Below, one piece after another: positions 35,833-48,100 of a stretch of 64,000 bases of DNA. Both the position numbers and the translations under genes were made by a program. Each line of letters starts with the position of its first letter. The stretch's first letter is position 1. Location: positions 19,913,570 to 19,977,569 of the forward strand of contig CM068582.1 of assembly GCA_035048485.1 (NCBI GenBank), written 5' to 3'. The notes under the pieces are model-generated. The model was not told where the DNA came from. It saw nothing but the letters and a program-made list of their open reading frames with translations, and made no database searches. This DNA comes from Pteria penguin. Taxonomy: Eukaryota > Mollusca > Bivalvia > Pterioida > Pteriidae.

Positions 35833-35958
35833 TTTGGCCCCCCCCCCCCACACACACACTTTTGATTTGTTTTCTATGCCACTGTGTAATTTGTATATAT
35901 ATACATGATTGTCATGAACATATGAACATGGACATCGGATCACAGGTACAAGTATAGT

Positions 35959-36008
35959 CAATCTGATTAAAACCATATCTTATTAAAGATAAGGTTTTAA
36001 TCAGATTG
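35959..36008. mobile_element. 50-bp hairpin insertion with 9-bp duplication
   Basis: CAATCTGATTAAAACC and its inverted copy GGTTTTAATCAGATTG enclose a short imperfect loop. AAGTATAGT is directly repeated outside (35950-35958 and 36009-36017), a perfect 9-bp duplication of the length typical of Mutator-type elements. Confidence 0.75.
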
Positions 36009-36812
36009 AAGTATAGTTAGCGATACATCATTGTTGTAAACTACATGTATATAGTAGTGGCCATCGACCACACAGACAATTTACCTGTGAAATAAAAATA
36101 ATTAAATAATTTATCATAACTCCATCAAATATGGTCCAATATAATTGAAACCTGGATTATAATTGTAAAATTTTCCAGTCTTTCAGAAAATCTAAGTTGA
36201 TTTAAAATCCATTGGTGTTTTTGGTACAGTTTATGGTGTTTTTGGTAGTTACCTAACTGTTATACAAAGATGCTTTCAGTGTTTTCAGCATTTCCATGGA
36301 CTGTTACAGAGTTTTCAATTTCAAATTAGTATTAAATTAAAAATTCCTTATGTCACCATGAAAACATAAAAACATTTAACAATGGTAGCATTCTAGGATC
36401 AAATCTCCTGTCACCTGCACCAGGTAATTTTCCGATTGGGAAAGAAGTTTTTATTGCCTGGAAAGTGAAATTAAAAAATCCACACTGCCAGTAGGCTTGA
36501 GTGTATTTTACATTTTATTGATGATTTCTTGGGTATTTGCCTTGTCTGTAATTCCATTTGTCTACACTGGTGTAAAACTTTATAACTGCATGTAAATAGA
36601 CTATAACGGTTACATGTGTATGCCATAATGTGTTTGGCACTGACTGTTGTCACCCTTTATGTTTAAATGTTTGTATCAGTATTATACACATATGCAATCC
36701 TAATACAATGTATACAAATGCAATTGATAATTAATAACTTATGTTTAATTTTTAAGGTATAATGTGTATGTAAGCATCCTGTTTAAATATGAGTCCTTGA
36801 CCATCAGTTCCA

Positions 36813-36872
36813 AGAGGCAGGCTTGGTGTAGTGGTTAAGGTGCTTGGCTTGCAGCGCCGACGATCCGGGCTT
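36813..36872 (+). mobile_element. SINE family A, 5' head fragment
   Basis: Only the tRNA-like head 'ggcaggcttggtgtagtggt' to 'gcgccgacgatccggg' is present; it breaks off before the B box is complete. Confidence 0.7.
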
Positions 36873-37319
36873 AAGAATTGTAGTATCATATATAAATGTA
36901 CATCTGGCCACAAAAACAGCCAAGCACTGCTCCTTCCCAGGAAGGAGTGAGTGTGAACTGGACTAGAGTTGGAGGACAAATGAGTCCACTGTTGAAATGT
37001 CCTTGAAATTGTACAAATCTCTATTATTGATAATGTTTCTGTTGCTGAATAAGATATTGAAAAATATTGAAAAGTTGATTTTCATGAGTGGAAAGTGAAT
37101 TTCAATTTTAGGGGACATCTTTCCCATGGAAAGTAGAAAATGAAAAAAAAAATCTGGAACACTGTACAGACAAACATTGATGTTTCAGTTATAGACTAAT
37201 ACTAATAGAGTTTCAGTCATTACAAAGCAGAGTGCAAATTTGTCTTCTTGTTGTTGTTCTTTTTCTTCTTCCAAAAACTAAAGTAGTATTTGGCCTATGC
37301 TCAGTCTGTGCACATTATG

Positions 37320-37565
37320 CCTGATTATAGCATACATGTATGTCTGTATGATGTAGACAGTGCATATATAGATGTCTGTATGATGTAGACAGTGCATACA
37401 TGTATGTCTGTATGATGTAGACAGTGCATACATGTATGTCTGTATGATGTAGACAGTGCATACATGTATGTCTGTATGATGTAGACAGTGCATACATGTA
37501 TGTCTGTATGATGTAGACAGTACATACATGTATGTCTGTATGATGTAGACAGTGCATACATGTAA
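37320..37565. repeat. 32-bp minisatellite, about 7 copies
   Basis: The phrase 'ctgtatgatgtagacagtgc' recurs every 32 bp. The unit is not a multiple of three, so all three minus-strand frames stay open and spell the same cycling peptide, which explains the long overlapping frames. Not coding. Confidence 0.92.
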
Positions 37566-38082
37566 ACTTGGACTTGGAACTTGCAAGGATTTCTTCGAAA
37601 AAACCTTTAAACATTAGATGAAATTTAAAAACTGATTTTAATTTTTAAGTATAATTATAAATCTTTTACATGTACATGACTTGAGGTATTGAACTCTTAA
37701 ATTTATCATTATGTTCTTAATTGAACTATTCAAAATACCTCATTTTACATGTAAAACACAATATAGTGAGTAATGAAGTTTTCTACAATTTGTCTGTCTG
37801 TTTTCATGTATGAGTCATTCACATATTTTTCATAGCACTTTGAGGACAAGAAGTAAATATGTTGATAATTCAGATTTCATTACCGGGTACATAACAACAT
37901 TGTAATAAGAAAATAGGGTCACATCTTAAATACAGGTTCTGACACTCTGAACCTCCCTGCTGTGGAATAAGTAAGGTACATAAACCATAGATTACTGAAT
38001 CCAGTTAAGATCTTTTTGTGAATGAATTTTAAAGAATACTGTGAATATTCAAGGTGCATAAACTCTGACTATTACATGTAAT

Positions 38083-38310
38083 TATACCCCCTGCAAACAA
38101 AGTTTGGGGGGGGGGGTTATATAGGAATGGCCCTGTCTGTCTGTCCACCAAACCTTGTCTGGTTCATAACTTCTTCCCCTGTGCACGGATTTCAATAATA
38201 TTTCACATAATTGTTGCTTAGGATCCAAGGATGTTTCATGACCTTGAACCAAGGTCATAGGTCAAAGGTCAAGGTCACAATAGACACAGTGGTAAAACAT
38301 TGTTTTCATT
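38083..38310. repeat. Dispersed nuclear-receptor-motif repeat, inverted copy
   Basis: Starts TTATACCCCCTGCAAAC with a G-run, has 'ctgtctgtctgtccaccaaa', 'aacttcttcccctgtgcac' and AGGTCATAGGTCAAAGGTCA. Opposite orientation to the array at 20.9-22.2 kb and in the presumed 5' region of the GTSF1-like gene. Confidence 0.8.
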
Positions 38311-39040
38311 GATTATACCTCAAAATGTGCTTGTAAGTGGGATGTCCATTACACTTATACCAGTGATATATCTTGGGATGAATTAGTGCATTTTTCAACT
38401 TTGTTGTGGCAGGCGGTATTTGTCATGTTAGGACTGCTATAATTTCTTCAAAGTTTAATTATCAACCTCTTATCTTCAAGATGGGTTTCTATGGACTCTC
38501 TCAATGACCAAATGAATATGTAATGTGTATAAAATTATTTGTTCTTTTCTTTGTATAACAGTCAGAAATTTAGAGATGTTTAAATCAAGAAGAGTACAGA
38601 AGTAAATTTTCTATTTTGTTTCTATGTGCACCTTTCAAGATATTGAAGTCATAAATAAGCAAAGGAGAAATATTGTGTGTTTGTATAGCCTTTAAAGAAA
38701 TGACCCATGTAGGAATCAAAGTGCCTGTCATCTGTCTGTCTGTATTTACTGTCTAGTGCATTGTTCTCATATGTTTGGTTGAAGTCATACTGATGAAAAA
38801 TGAACACTTTAGTATACCAGTACATGTATTACCATTTTTACAAAAACGATTTTTAGATTCTTTCTTACAAAATGTATAATGAGTAAAGAAAAGGTAATTT
38901 GTTTACGATTTCATTATTTGTTTGAAAATATTTTGATGATGGTATCATAGTATTCATACTGGTACTGCACCTTTTAGTTCTGTACATTTACATCATATGA
39001 AACATAACTGTTAACACAATAATAATAATTATTTCTGCAG

Positions 39041-39155
39041 AGGTATGGCTCAATACCATATACCTGATCCAGAAGACCTGATAGAATGTCCATATGACAA
39101 AGTTCATATGGTGAGAGCCAAGCGCATGCAGTATCACTTGATGAAATGCAGGAAG
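39041..39155 (+). CDS. Gtsf1: GTSF1-like coding exon 1: start codon and CHHC finger 1
   Basis: The acceptor TTTCTGCAG ends at 39040. Four bases of 5'UTR precede the ATG at 39045, and the donor GTATGT begins at 39156, phase 0. It encodes residues 1-37, including [12 protein letters not shown], a close match to the conserved opening of GTSF1 finger 1 (C15, H21, H31, C35). No other in-frame start lies between the acceptor and this ATG, so the start is well defined. The promoter and first non-coding exon were not found; they should lie upstream of 39 kb. Confidence 0.93.
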
Positions 39156-42100
39156 GTATGTACCAGTATTTACAGGACAGTCCTGGTGTTCTATAACAGG
39201 TGTAAATGCAAGAATAACACAACACACTGACTGGGCATTTTTTACGAAAGTGTAAAACAAGCACAGGTACTAGTAAATTTCCACAAGGATTCCACAGAGA
39301 TTCTGGGTATTTTTCCCACTCGGTTTTATGCAGTTTCTCCAAAACACCTGGACTGTTGTATACTGAACATGTATGCTAAGGATTTGTAATGTGAAATTTT
39401 TTTTAGCTCACCTGAGCCAAAGGCTCAAGTGAGCTATTGTGATCAATCACCGTCCGTCGTCCGTCCGTCGTCTGTCGTCCGTCGTCCGTCGTTAACTTTT
39501 CACATTTTCGACTTCTTCTCCAGAACCACTGAACAGAATTTGATGAAACTTGACAAGCATGTAGTACTCATGGTCCCCTACAAGTGTTGTTGTTTTTCGT
39601 CTGGATTCATCAACAGGTGGCGCCACCACAGGCAAAAGTAGGTCAAAGAGGGTACCCTCCTTTGACAAACTTCTTCTTCAGACCGGGGGCATACAGAGAC
39701 AAACCGAATGCATAGGAATGATCTAGAGGGATGTGTGAAGAAGTGTTGTTATTTTTGGTTCCGTTCCGAAATCAAATTTTTGACGTTTTTTTTGACGTTT
39801 TTTTTGTACTTGGTAGTTTTAATGCAGAAAAGAGGTATTTTTTTCTTTTAGTAAACATTGATGCATTAATTTGGTTTAATTTGATCATTTTGATGGTAAG
39901 AAATACTACTGCGAAGAAAATTTTTCAATATTTTATGTTTTGGATTTTTTATGAATTTTTTAAGACTTTCAAGAAAAAGGGGGGTGGGATAATTGGTGTA
40001 AACATTTCACAGTTTGAACTTTTTCTTCAGAACCACTTGCTGGAATTCAAAATGAAACTTGGCATGCATCAAATACTCAAGGTCCTCGACAAATGTGGTC
40101 ATCTTTGTCAGGATCCATGAACAGGTGGCACAACCACAGACAAAAGTAGGTCACAGAGGGTACCCTCCTTTGACAATCTTCTTATTCAGATCGGGTGCAT
40201 ACAGCGACAAACCGACTGCATAGGAATGATTTAGAGGCATATGGGAAGAAGTGTTGATATTTTTGGTTCCATTCCGAAATCAAATTTTTGACGTTTTTTC
40301 ATTTTTATTTTGGACTTTGTTATTTTAATACATTAAAGAGTTATTATTTCTTTTATTAAACATTGATGCATTCATATGGTTTCATTTAATCATTTCTATC
40401 GTAAGGAATGCTGGTGCGAAGGAATTTTTTCAATATCTCGATTTTGAATTTTTTATGAATTTTTTAAGACTTCCAAGGGGGGGGGGGGGGGCGGGACGAC
40501 AATTTTTCATATCTTCAACTTGATCTACAGAACAACTTGAAGGATTGTGATAAAACTGGGTAGGATGCAAGTACTCATAGTCCTTTTCAAAGGTTTTGTT
40601 TTTGTGCGGATCATCCAAATTGGTTAACAGATAATGCCACCATGTCTAAAAGTAGGTCTCACAATGGTACATATACCACTTGGAAATTGAAATATGGAGA
40701 GTAGCGGTTGAAATCCAGCTGTGGTCAAAAAAAATTTTTTTTTTTTTTTTACACATCTAAATAAGTTTTTAGATGTTTCTCAACACTCAACATATGAAAT
40801 TAGGAATTTTACGTTTAAGGCTTCCAAAAAAAAAAGGGGGGGGGGGAGGGGGGGTTGGTTTGGCCATTTTTCACATTTTCAACTTTTTCTACAAAACCGT
40901 TTGAAGGATTTTAATAAATCTTGGTAGAAATAAGTCACTTATGATCCTCTTCAAATTCTGTTGTTTTCGTCCAGACCTCTTTACAGGTGGCGCCACCATA
41001 GTCAAGAGTAGGTCACAAAAGAGTTCCCTCGTTTAACAATATTCTTTTTCATACGGGCTGTATACAGAGACAAACAGAATGCATAGAAATGATCTAGAGG
41101 GATGAGTGAAGATGTATTGTCATTTTAGTTCCCTTCCAAAATCAAATTGTAGAATTTTTTTCGACATTTCTTTGGACTTGGTGATTCAATGCAGAAAAAA
41201 GTGTCATATTTCCTAGTTAATTGATAATGATGATTACTTATGGACTATTGTGATCATAATTATGGTAAGGATTGTTACTTTGAAAGAATTTTGTCAATAT
41301 CTCAATTTTTGGATTTTCTATGAATTTTTTAAGACTTCCAATTGAGGGTGTATAGGAACAATTCAATCACATGTTTCACTTCTGCTGTTATACCACATGA
41401 AAGATTTTAATGAAACATGGAATACATGAAGTACTAAAAGTCCTCTATCAATTTGGTAAATTTCATCCAAATTGGTTAACAGTTAATGCCACCATGTCTA
41501 AAAAGCAGTTCTCACAATAGTACATATACCACTTGGTAATTGAAATATGGAGAGTAGCGGTTCAAATCCATCTGTGGTCAAAATTTTTTTTTCATTTCTT
41601 TACACATCTAAATAAGTTTTTAGATGTTTCTCAACACTCAACATATGAAATTAGGCAATTTTAAGTTAGATCTGGACAATATTTGAAACAATTGTTGTTC
41701 ATGACCCAGACTTGAAATCAGTCAACAAAAGGCCCCACCTAAAGAAAATGACTAACTTGTTGCCCTGAATGACTTCTTGCAGAGACAAAGGAAATGCTTA
41801 ATATCAAAATCACCTGAATGGATGTGCAAAAAAGTGTTTTTTATTCTAGCCTGAAATAAAATTTGACATATTTTCAACATCTGTGTTGACTTAGTCACAT
41901 TAATGCAAAAATAAATGAATTCTTCCTTCATGCATGACTGATAATCTAGGTACTCAGGTGAGCGATATAGGCCCACTTGGGCCTCTTGTTTTAAAGCTTG
42001 ATATCAGCAGGGACGTATATAGGTCCCTGGTATCAGTAAAGACTATGACTAGTCAGAAGGTCTCATTGATAAATGATAATTGTCGTCTATTATATACTGT

Positions 42101-45100
42101 TGATTCCTTAATAAAAACGAGGAATTAATATCCGTGTAATTTTGCATGCAGACACTCTGTCTGATTTTAACTCCTCATTCTTATTAAATCTGTTAGTTTT
42201 GTACTCCATGGAATAATAATATGCAATTCTTGATTAGTTGATATTTAAATGTAACAGAAGTAGGTCAACTAAACTTGAGTAGTAATTCAATATAATCAAA
42301 ATTTATTCTATCAGTTACGGAAAAAGTAATATTTTATTTATTCTGAAATTATTTGATTGTGACTTTTTTGTAATAATTTGAATTTTTTCATCTTTTTAGC
42401 TCACCTGAGCCAAAGGCTCAAGTGAGCTATAGTCATAGTGCGCCGTCCGTCGTCGTCGTCGTCTGTCGTTAACTTTTTCACATTTTCGACTTCTTCTCTG
42501 GAACTACATTGCAGATTTGGATCAAACTTTGTGTAAATGATGTACTCAAGGTCCCCTACTAAAATTGTGTTCGGGATCCAGATTCCCTCAGGGGTGGATC
42601 CAGGGCGGGACCAAAAGTGCCCAAAATGGTACCCCTCTTCAAACATCTTCTTCTCCAGAACCAGTACATATATGGGGAAACTAATTGCATTTCAACAATT
42701 TATAAAGATGGGTTATTAAAAATTATGTTCAGGGTTAAGATCCATCAAATAGAAATTTACGCTTTTTAGCTCACCTGAGCCAAAGGCTCAAGTGAGCTAT
42801 TGTGATCAATCACCGTCCGTCGTCTGTCGTCCGTCGTCTGTCGTCCGTCGTCCGTCGTTAACTTTTCACATTTTCGACTTCTTCTCCAGAACCACTGAAC
42901 AGAATTTGATGAAACTTGATAAACATGTAGTACTCATGGTCCCCTACAAGTGTTGTTGTTTTTCGTCCGGATTCATCAACAGGTGGCGCCACCACAGGCA
43001 AAAGTAGGTCAAAGAGGGTACCCTCCTTTGACAAACTTCTTCTTCAGACCGGGGGCATACAGAGACAAACTGAATGCATAGGAATGATCTAGAGGGATGT
43101 GTGAAGAAGTGTTGTTATTTTTGGTTCCGTTCCGAAATCAAATTTTTGACGTTTTTTTTGTACTTGGTAGTTTTAATGCAGAAAAGAGGTATTTTTTTCT
43201 TTTAGTAAACATTGATGCATTAATTTGGTTTAATTTGATCATTTTGATGGTAAGAAATACTACTGCGAAGAAAATTTTTCAATATTTTATGTTTTGGATT
43301 TTTTATGAATTTTTTAAGACTTTCAAGAAAAAGGGGGGTGGGATAATTGGTGTAAACATTTCACAGTTTGAACTTTTTCTTCAGAACCACTTGCTGGAAT
43401 TCAATGAAACTTGGCATGCATCAAATACTCAAGGTCCCCGACAAATGTGGTCATCTTTGTCAGGATCCATGAACAGGTGGCACCACCACAGACAAAAGTA
43501 GGTCACAGAGGGTACCCTCCTTTGATAAACTTCTTATTCAGATCGGGTGCATACAGCGACAAACCGACTGCATAGGAATGATTTAGAGGCATATGGGAAG
43601 AAGTGTTGATATTTTTGGTTCCATTCCGAAATCAAATTTTTGACGTTTTTTCATTTTTATTTTGGACTTTGTTATTTTAATGCATTAAAGAGTTATTATT
43701 TTCTTTTAGTAAACATTGATGCATTCATTGGTTTCATTTAATCATTTCTATGATAAGGAATGCTGGTGCGAAGGAATTTTTTCAATATCTCGATTTTTGA
43801 ATTTTTTATGAATTTTTTAAGACTTCCAAGAAAAGGGGGGGTGGGGGACAATTTTTCATATCTTCAACTTGATCTACAGAACAACTTGAAGGATTGTGAT
43901 AAAACTGGGTAGGATGCAAGTACTCATAGTCCTTTTCAAAGGTTTTGTTTTTTGTGCGGATCATCCAAGTTGGTTAATAGATAATGCCACCATGTCTAAA
44001 AGTAGGTCTCACAATGGTACATATACCACTTGGTAATTGAAATATGGAGAGTAGCGGTTCAAATCCAGCTGTGGTCAAAAAATTTTTTTTTTTTTTTACA
44101 CATCTAAATAAGTTTTTAGATGTTTCTCAACACTCAACATATGAAATTAGGAATTTTACGTTTAAGACTTCCAAAAAAAAAGGGGGTGGGGGGGGTTTGG
44201 CCATTTTTCACATTTTCAACTTTTTCTACAAAACTGGTTGAAGGATTTTAATAAATCTTGGTAGAAATAAGTCACTTATGATCCTCTTCAAATTCTGTTG
44301 TTTTTGTCCAGACCTCTTTACAGGTGGCGCCACCATAGTCAAGAGTAGGTCACAAAAGAGTTCCCTCGTTTAACAATATTCTTTTTCATACGGGCTGTAT
44401 ATAGAGACAAACAGAATGCATAGAAATGATCTAGAGGGATGAGTGAAGATGTATTGTCATTTTGGTTCCCTTCCAAAATCAAATTGTAGAATTTTTTTCG
44501 ACATTTCTTTAGACTTGGTGATTCAATGCAGAAAAAAGTGTCATATTTCCTAGTTAATTGACAATGATGATTTCTTATGGACTATTGTGATCATAATTAT
44601 GGTAAGGATTGTTACTTTGAAAGAATTTTGTCAATATCTCAATTTTTGGATTTTCTATGAATTTTTTAAGACTTCCAAATGAGGGTGTATAGGAACAATT
44701 CAATCACATTTTTCACTTCTGCTGTTATACCACATGAAAGATTTTAATGAAACATGGAATACATGAAGTACTAAAAGTCCTCTATCAATTTGGTAAATTT
44801 CATCCAAATTGGTTAACAGATAATGCCACCATGTCTAAAAAGCAGTTCTCACAATAGTACATATACCACTTGGTAATTGAAATATGGAGAGTAGCGGTTC
44901 AAATCCAGCTGTGGTCAAAATTTTTTTTTCATTTCTTTACACATCTAAATAAGTTTTTAGATGTTTCTCAACACTCAACATATGAAATTAGGCAATTTTA
45001 AGTTAGATCTGGACAATATTTGAAACAATTGTTGTTCATGACCCAGACTTGAAATCAGTCAACAAAAGGCCCCACCTAAAGAAAATGACTAACTTGTTGC

Positions 45101-48100
45101 CCTGAATGACTTCTTGCAGAGGCAAAGGAAATGCTTAATATCAAAATCACCTGAATGGATGTGCAAAAAAGTGTTGTTTTTTATTCTAGCCTGAAATAAA
45201 ATTTGACATATTTTCAACATCTGTGTTGACTTAGTCACATTAATGCAAAAATAAATGAATTCTTCCTTCATGCATGACTGATCATCTAGGTACTCAGGTG
45301 AGCGATATAGGCCCACTTGGGCCTCTTGTTTGACATGTTTTTGGACTTAGTCATTTCAATGCAGAAATGTGTCATGTTTTTCAGTTAATTGATATTGATG
45401 ATTTTTTAATGACTATTTTGATCATAATTGTGGTAAGGAATATTGTCGTGAAAGAATTTTGTCATTATCTCAATTTTTGGATTATTTATGAATTTTTTAA
45501 GACTTCCAAAAAAAGGGGGGGTTGGCCATTTTCACATTTTCAACTTTTTCTACAAAACCATGTGAAAGATTTTAATGAAACATGGAATACATGAAGTACT
45601 AAATGTCCTCTATCAATTTGGTAAATTTCATCCAAATTGGTTAACAGATAATGCCACCACGTCTAAAAAGTAGGTCTCACAATGGTACATATACCACTTG
45701 GTAATTGAAATATGGAGAGTAGTGGTTCAAATCCAGCTGTGGTCCAAAATTTTTTTTCATTTCTTTACACATCTAAATAAGTTTTTAGATGTTTCTCAAC
45801 ACTCAACATATGAAATTAGACAATTTTAAGTTTAAGACTTCCAAAAAAAAAAGGGGGGGGGGGGGGGGGTTGGCCATTTTTCACATTTTCAACTTTTTCT
45901 ACAAAACTGTTTAAAGGATTTTAATAAATCTTGGTAGAAATAAGTCACTTATGATTCTCTTCAAATTCTGTTGTTTTCATTTAGACCTCTTCACAGGTGG
46001 CGCCACCATAGTCAAAAGTAGGTCACAAAAGAGTTCCCTCCTTTAACAATATTCTTTTTCATAGGGGTTGTATACAGAGACAAACAGAATGTATAGAAAT
46101 GATCTAGAGGGATGAGTGACGACATATTGTCATTTTGGTTCCCTTCCAAAATCAAATTTTTGATTTTTTTTTCGACATTTCTATGGACTTGTTGATTCCA
46201 ATGCAGAAAAGTGTCATTTTTGACCGGATTGCAAAGCAATTCCGATCTATGAATTGGCGAAAACCGTCTGTCCGTCGGTCAGTCCGTCCGTCTGTCCGTA
46301 CGGCGTCAACATTTTGCGTTTAGCATTTGCGTTTAGCTTGGTTTCTCTCATACCCTAAAGGGTACTTATGTCAAAGTTGGTAGGTTTGTAGATACTTGAA
46401 TGTTCTATCCAACCAATACAAAAATTTAGTGACCTTGACCTTGACTTTATGCTTCAGTGAACACACACTGTTTTTTGCCTTTAGGGTGACCACTTGCATA
46501 CATGTATTGTTAATGTTAATGCAAAGCAATTCTGGTCTATAAATTGGCAAATTCAGTCCGTCTGTCTGTCTGTCCGTCCGTCTGTTGTCAACTTTTTGCA
46601 GTTTTGCAGTTCTCGCAATGGTACATATACCACTTGGTAATTGAAATATGGAGAGTAGCGGTTCAAATCCAGCTGTCGTCAGAAATTTTTTTTTCATTTC
46701 TTTACACATCTAAATAAGTTTTTAGATGTTTCTCAACACTCAACATATGAAATTAGGCAATTTTAAGTTAGATCTGGACAATATTTATAACAATTGTTGT
46801 TCATGACCCAGACTTGAAATCAGTCAACAAAAGGCTCCACCTAAAGAAAATGACTAACTTGTTGCCCTGAATGACATCTTGCAGAGAAAAAGGAAATGCT
46901 TAATATCAAAAATCACCTGAATGGATGTCCAAAAAAGTGTTGTTTTTTATTCTAGCCTGAAATAAAATTTGACATATTTTCAACATCTGTATTGACTTAG
47001 TCACGTTAATGCAAAAGTAAATAAATTCTTCCTTCATGCATGACTGATCATCTAGGTACTCAGGTGAGAGATATAGGCCCACTTGGGCCTCTTGTTTATT
47101 CTAGTCTGAAATAAAATTTGACATATTTTCAACATTTGTGTTGACTTAATCACAGTAATGCAAAAATAAATGAATGGGAGGTACCGTCTGTTAAGCGGCG
47201 CATGTGTACTATCTTTTAGTAACATCGATTAGAATTAGCAACCTTATGACGTCACAATAACGTACTATTGTTCAGTACGTCATTTTTGCAGGAATATGTT
47301 TTATTTCCTCCATAAATATTCGGACCGCAGTTAATGGCAGTATCTCCCATTCTTCCTTCATGCATGACTGATCATCTAGGTACTCAGGTGAGCGATATAG
47401 GCCCATTTGGGCCTCTTGTTTGATAACTAGAACTCTAGCTTGATCATGCAAAGGTAAATAAAAAAAAAGTTACATGTATGTCTTGAAACAAATATTAAAG
47501 CAGACAAACTACAAAGTAATTCAATCTGTAGTGAAGGTGTACATTGACTATTAAATCGTTAAATTTAAATTATTGCAGTTAATCAATACCGTAAGTTCGT
47601 ATAGTAATTACTGAAATACGTGAATGACGGAGATGTATAGTTTAGATTGCTAAATTGTTATGCATATAGTAATCAGTTTGAGAACATGAAATACAAATTC
47701 CAGATGGTGTGGGCTCACAATTCTATGTTCTCGCAATTTGATTGAAAACAGCAAATTGGCAGAATTGAGTACATGTACTTGCGAAAAGTAAGGAATCTAC
47801 AGTAATTGACTGGATTGCAAAGCAAATCTGGTTTATGAATAAGTGATGTCAGACCATCCGGCACCAACAACTGGCATTTAGCTTGATCTCTTGCATACCA
47901 TTACACTTACAGATACTTTTTCAACCTTTGTGGACTTTTAGACACGTAACTGTGAAGTTAAACTTTTAACGAGTGCTTTTGATAGCAAGACAGTTAGTGT
48001 ACCATGAAATGTCATCAGAACTGGGCGTAATGACTAATACCGGTACCTGTGAGGACAAATAAAAAAAAAATCCGTAATATATTCAACAAATTTTGTAAGA

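Larger units (their letters stand above)
35377..37319. other. Upstream region of the GTSF1-like gene; no gene recognised
   Basis: Holds the 94-bp duplication, the 50-bp hairpin insertion and a SINE head. A 5'UTR exon or promoter of the GTSF1-like gene could lie here or nearer 39 kb, but nothing in the sequence singles it out. Confidence 0.4.

Noticed and set aside
37278..37614. Long overlapping minus-strand frames and a CRISPR-like look of evenly spaced 32-bp units
   Set aside because: The units are directly adjacent with no unique spacers. It is a minisatellite whose length is not a multiple of three, so all frames stay open by chance.
42792..43501. Frames of 71 and 134 codons repeated at 39429-40120
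   Set aside because: Shared only because the underlying 2.6-kb repeats are nearly the same; indels shift the frame between copies, so no protein is conserved.
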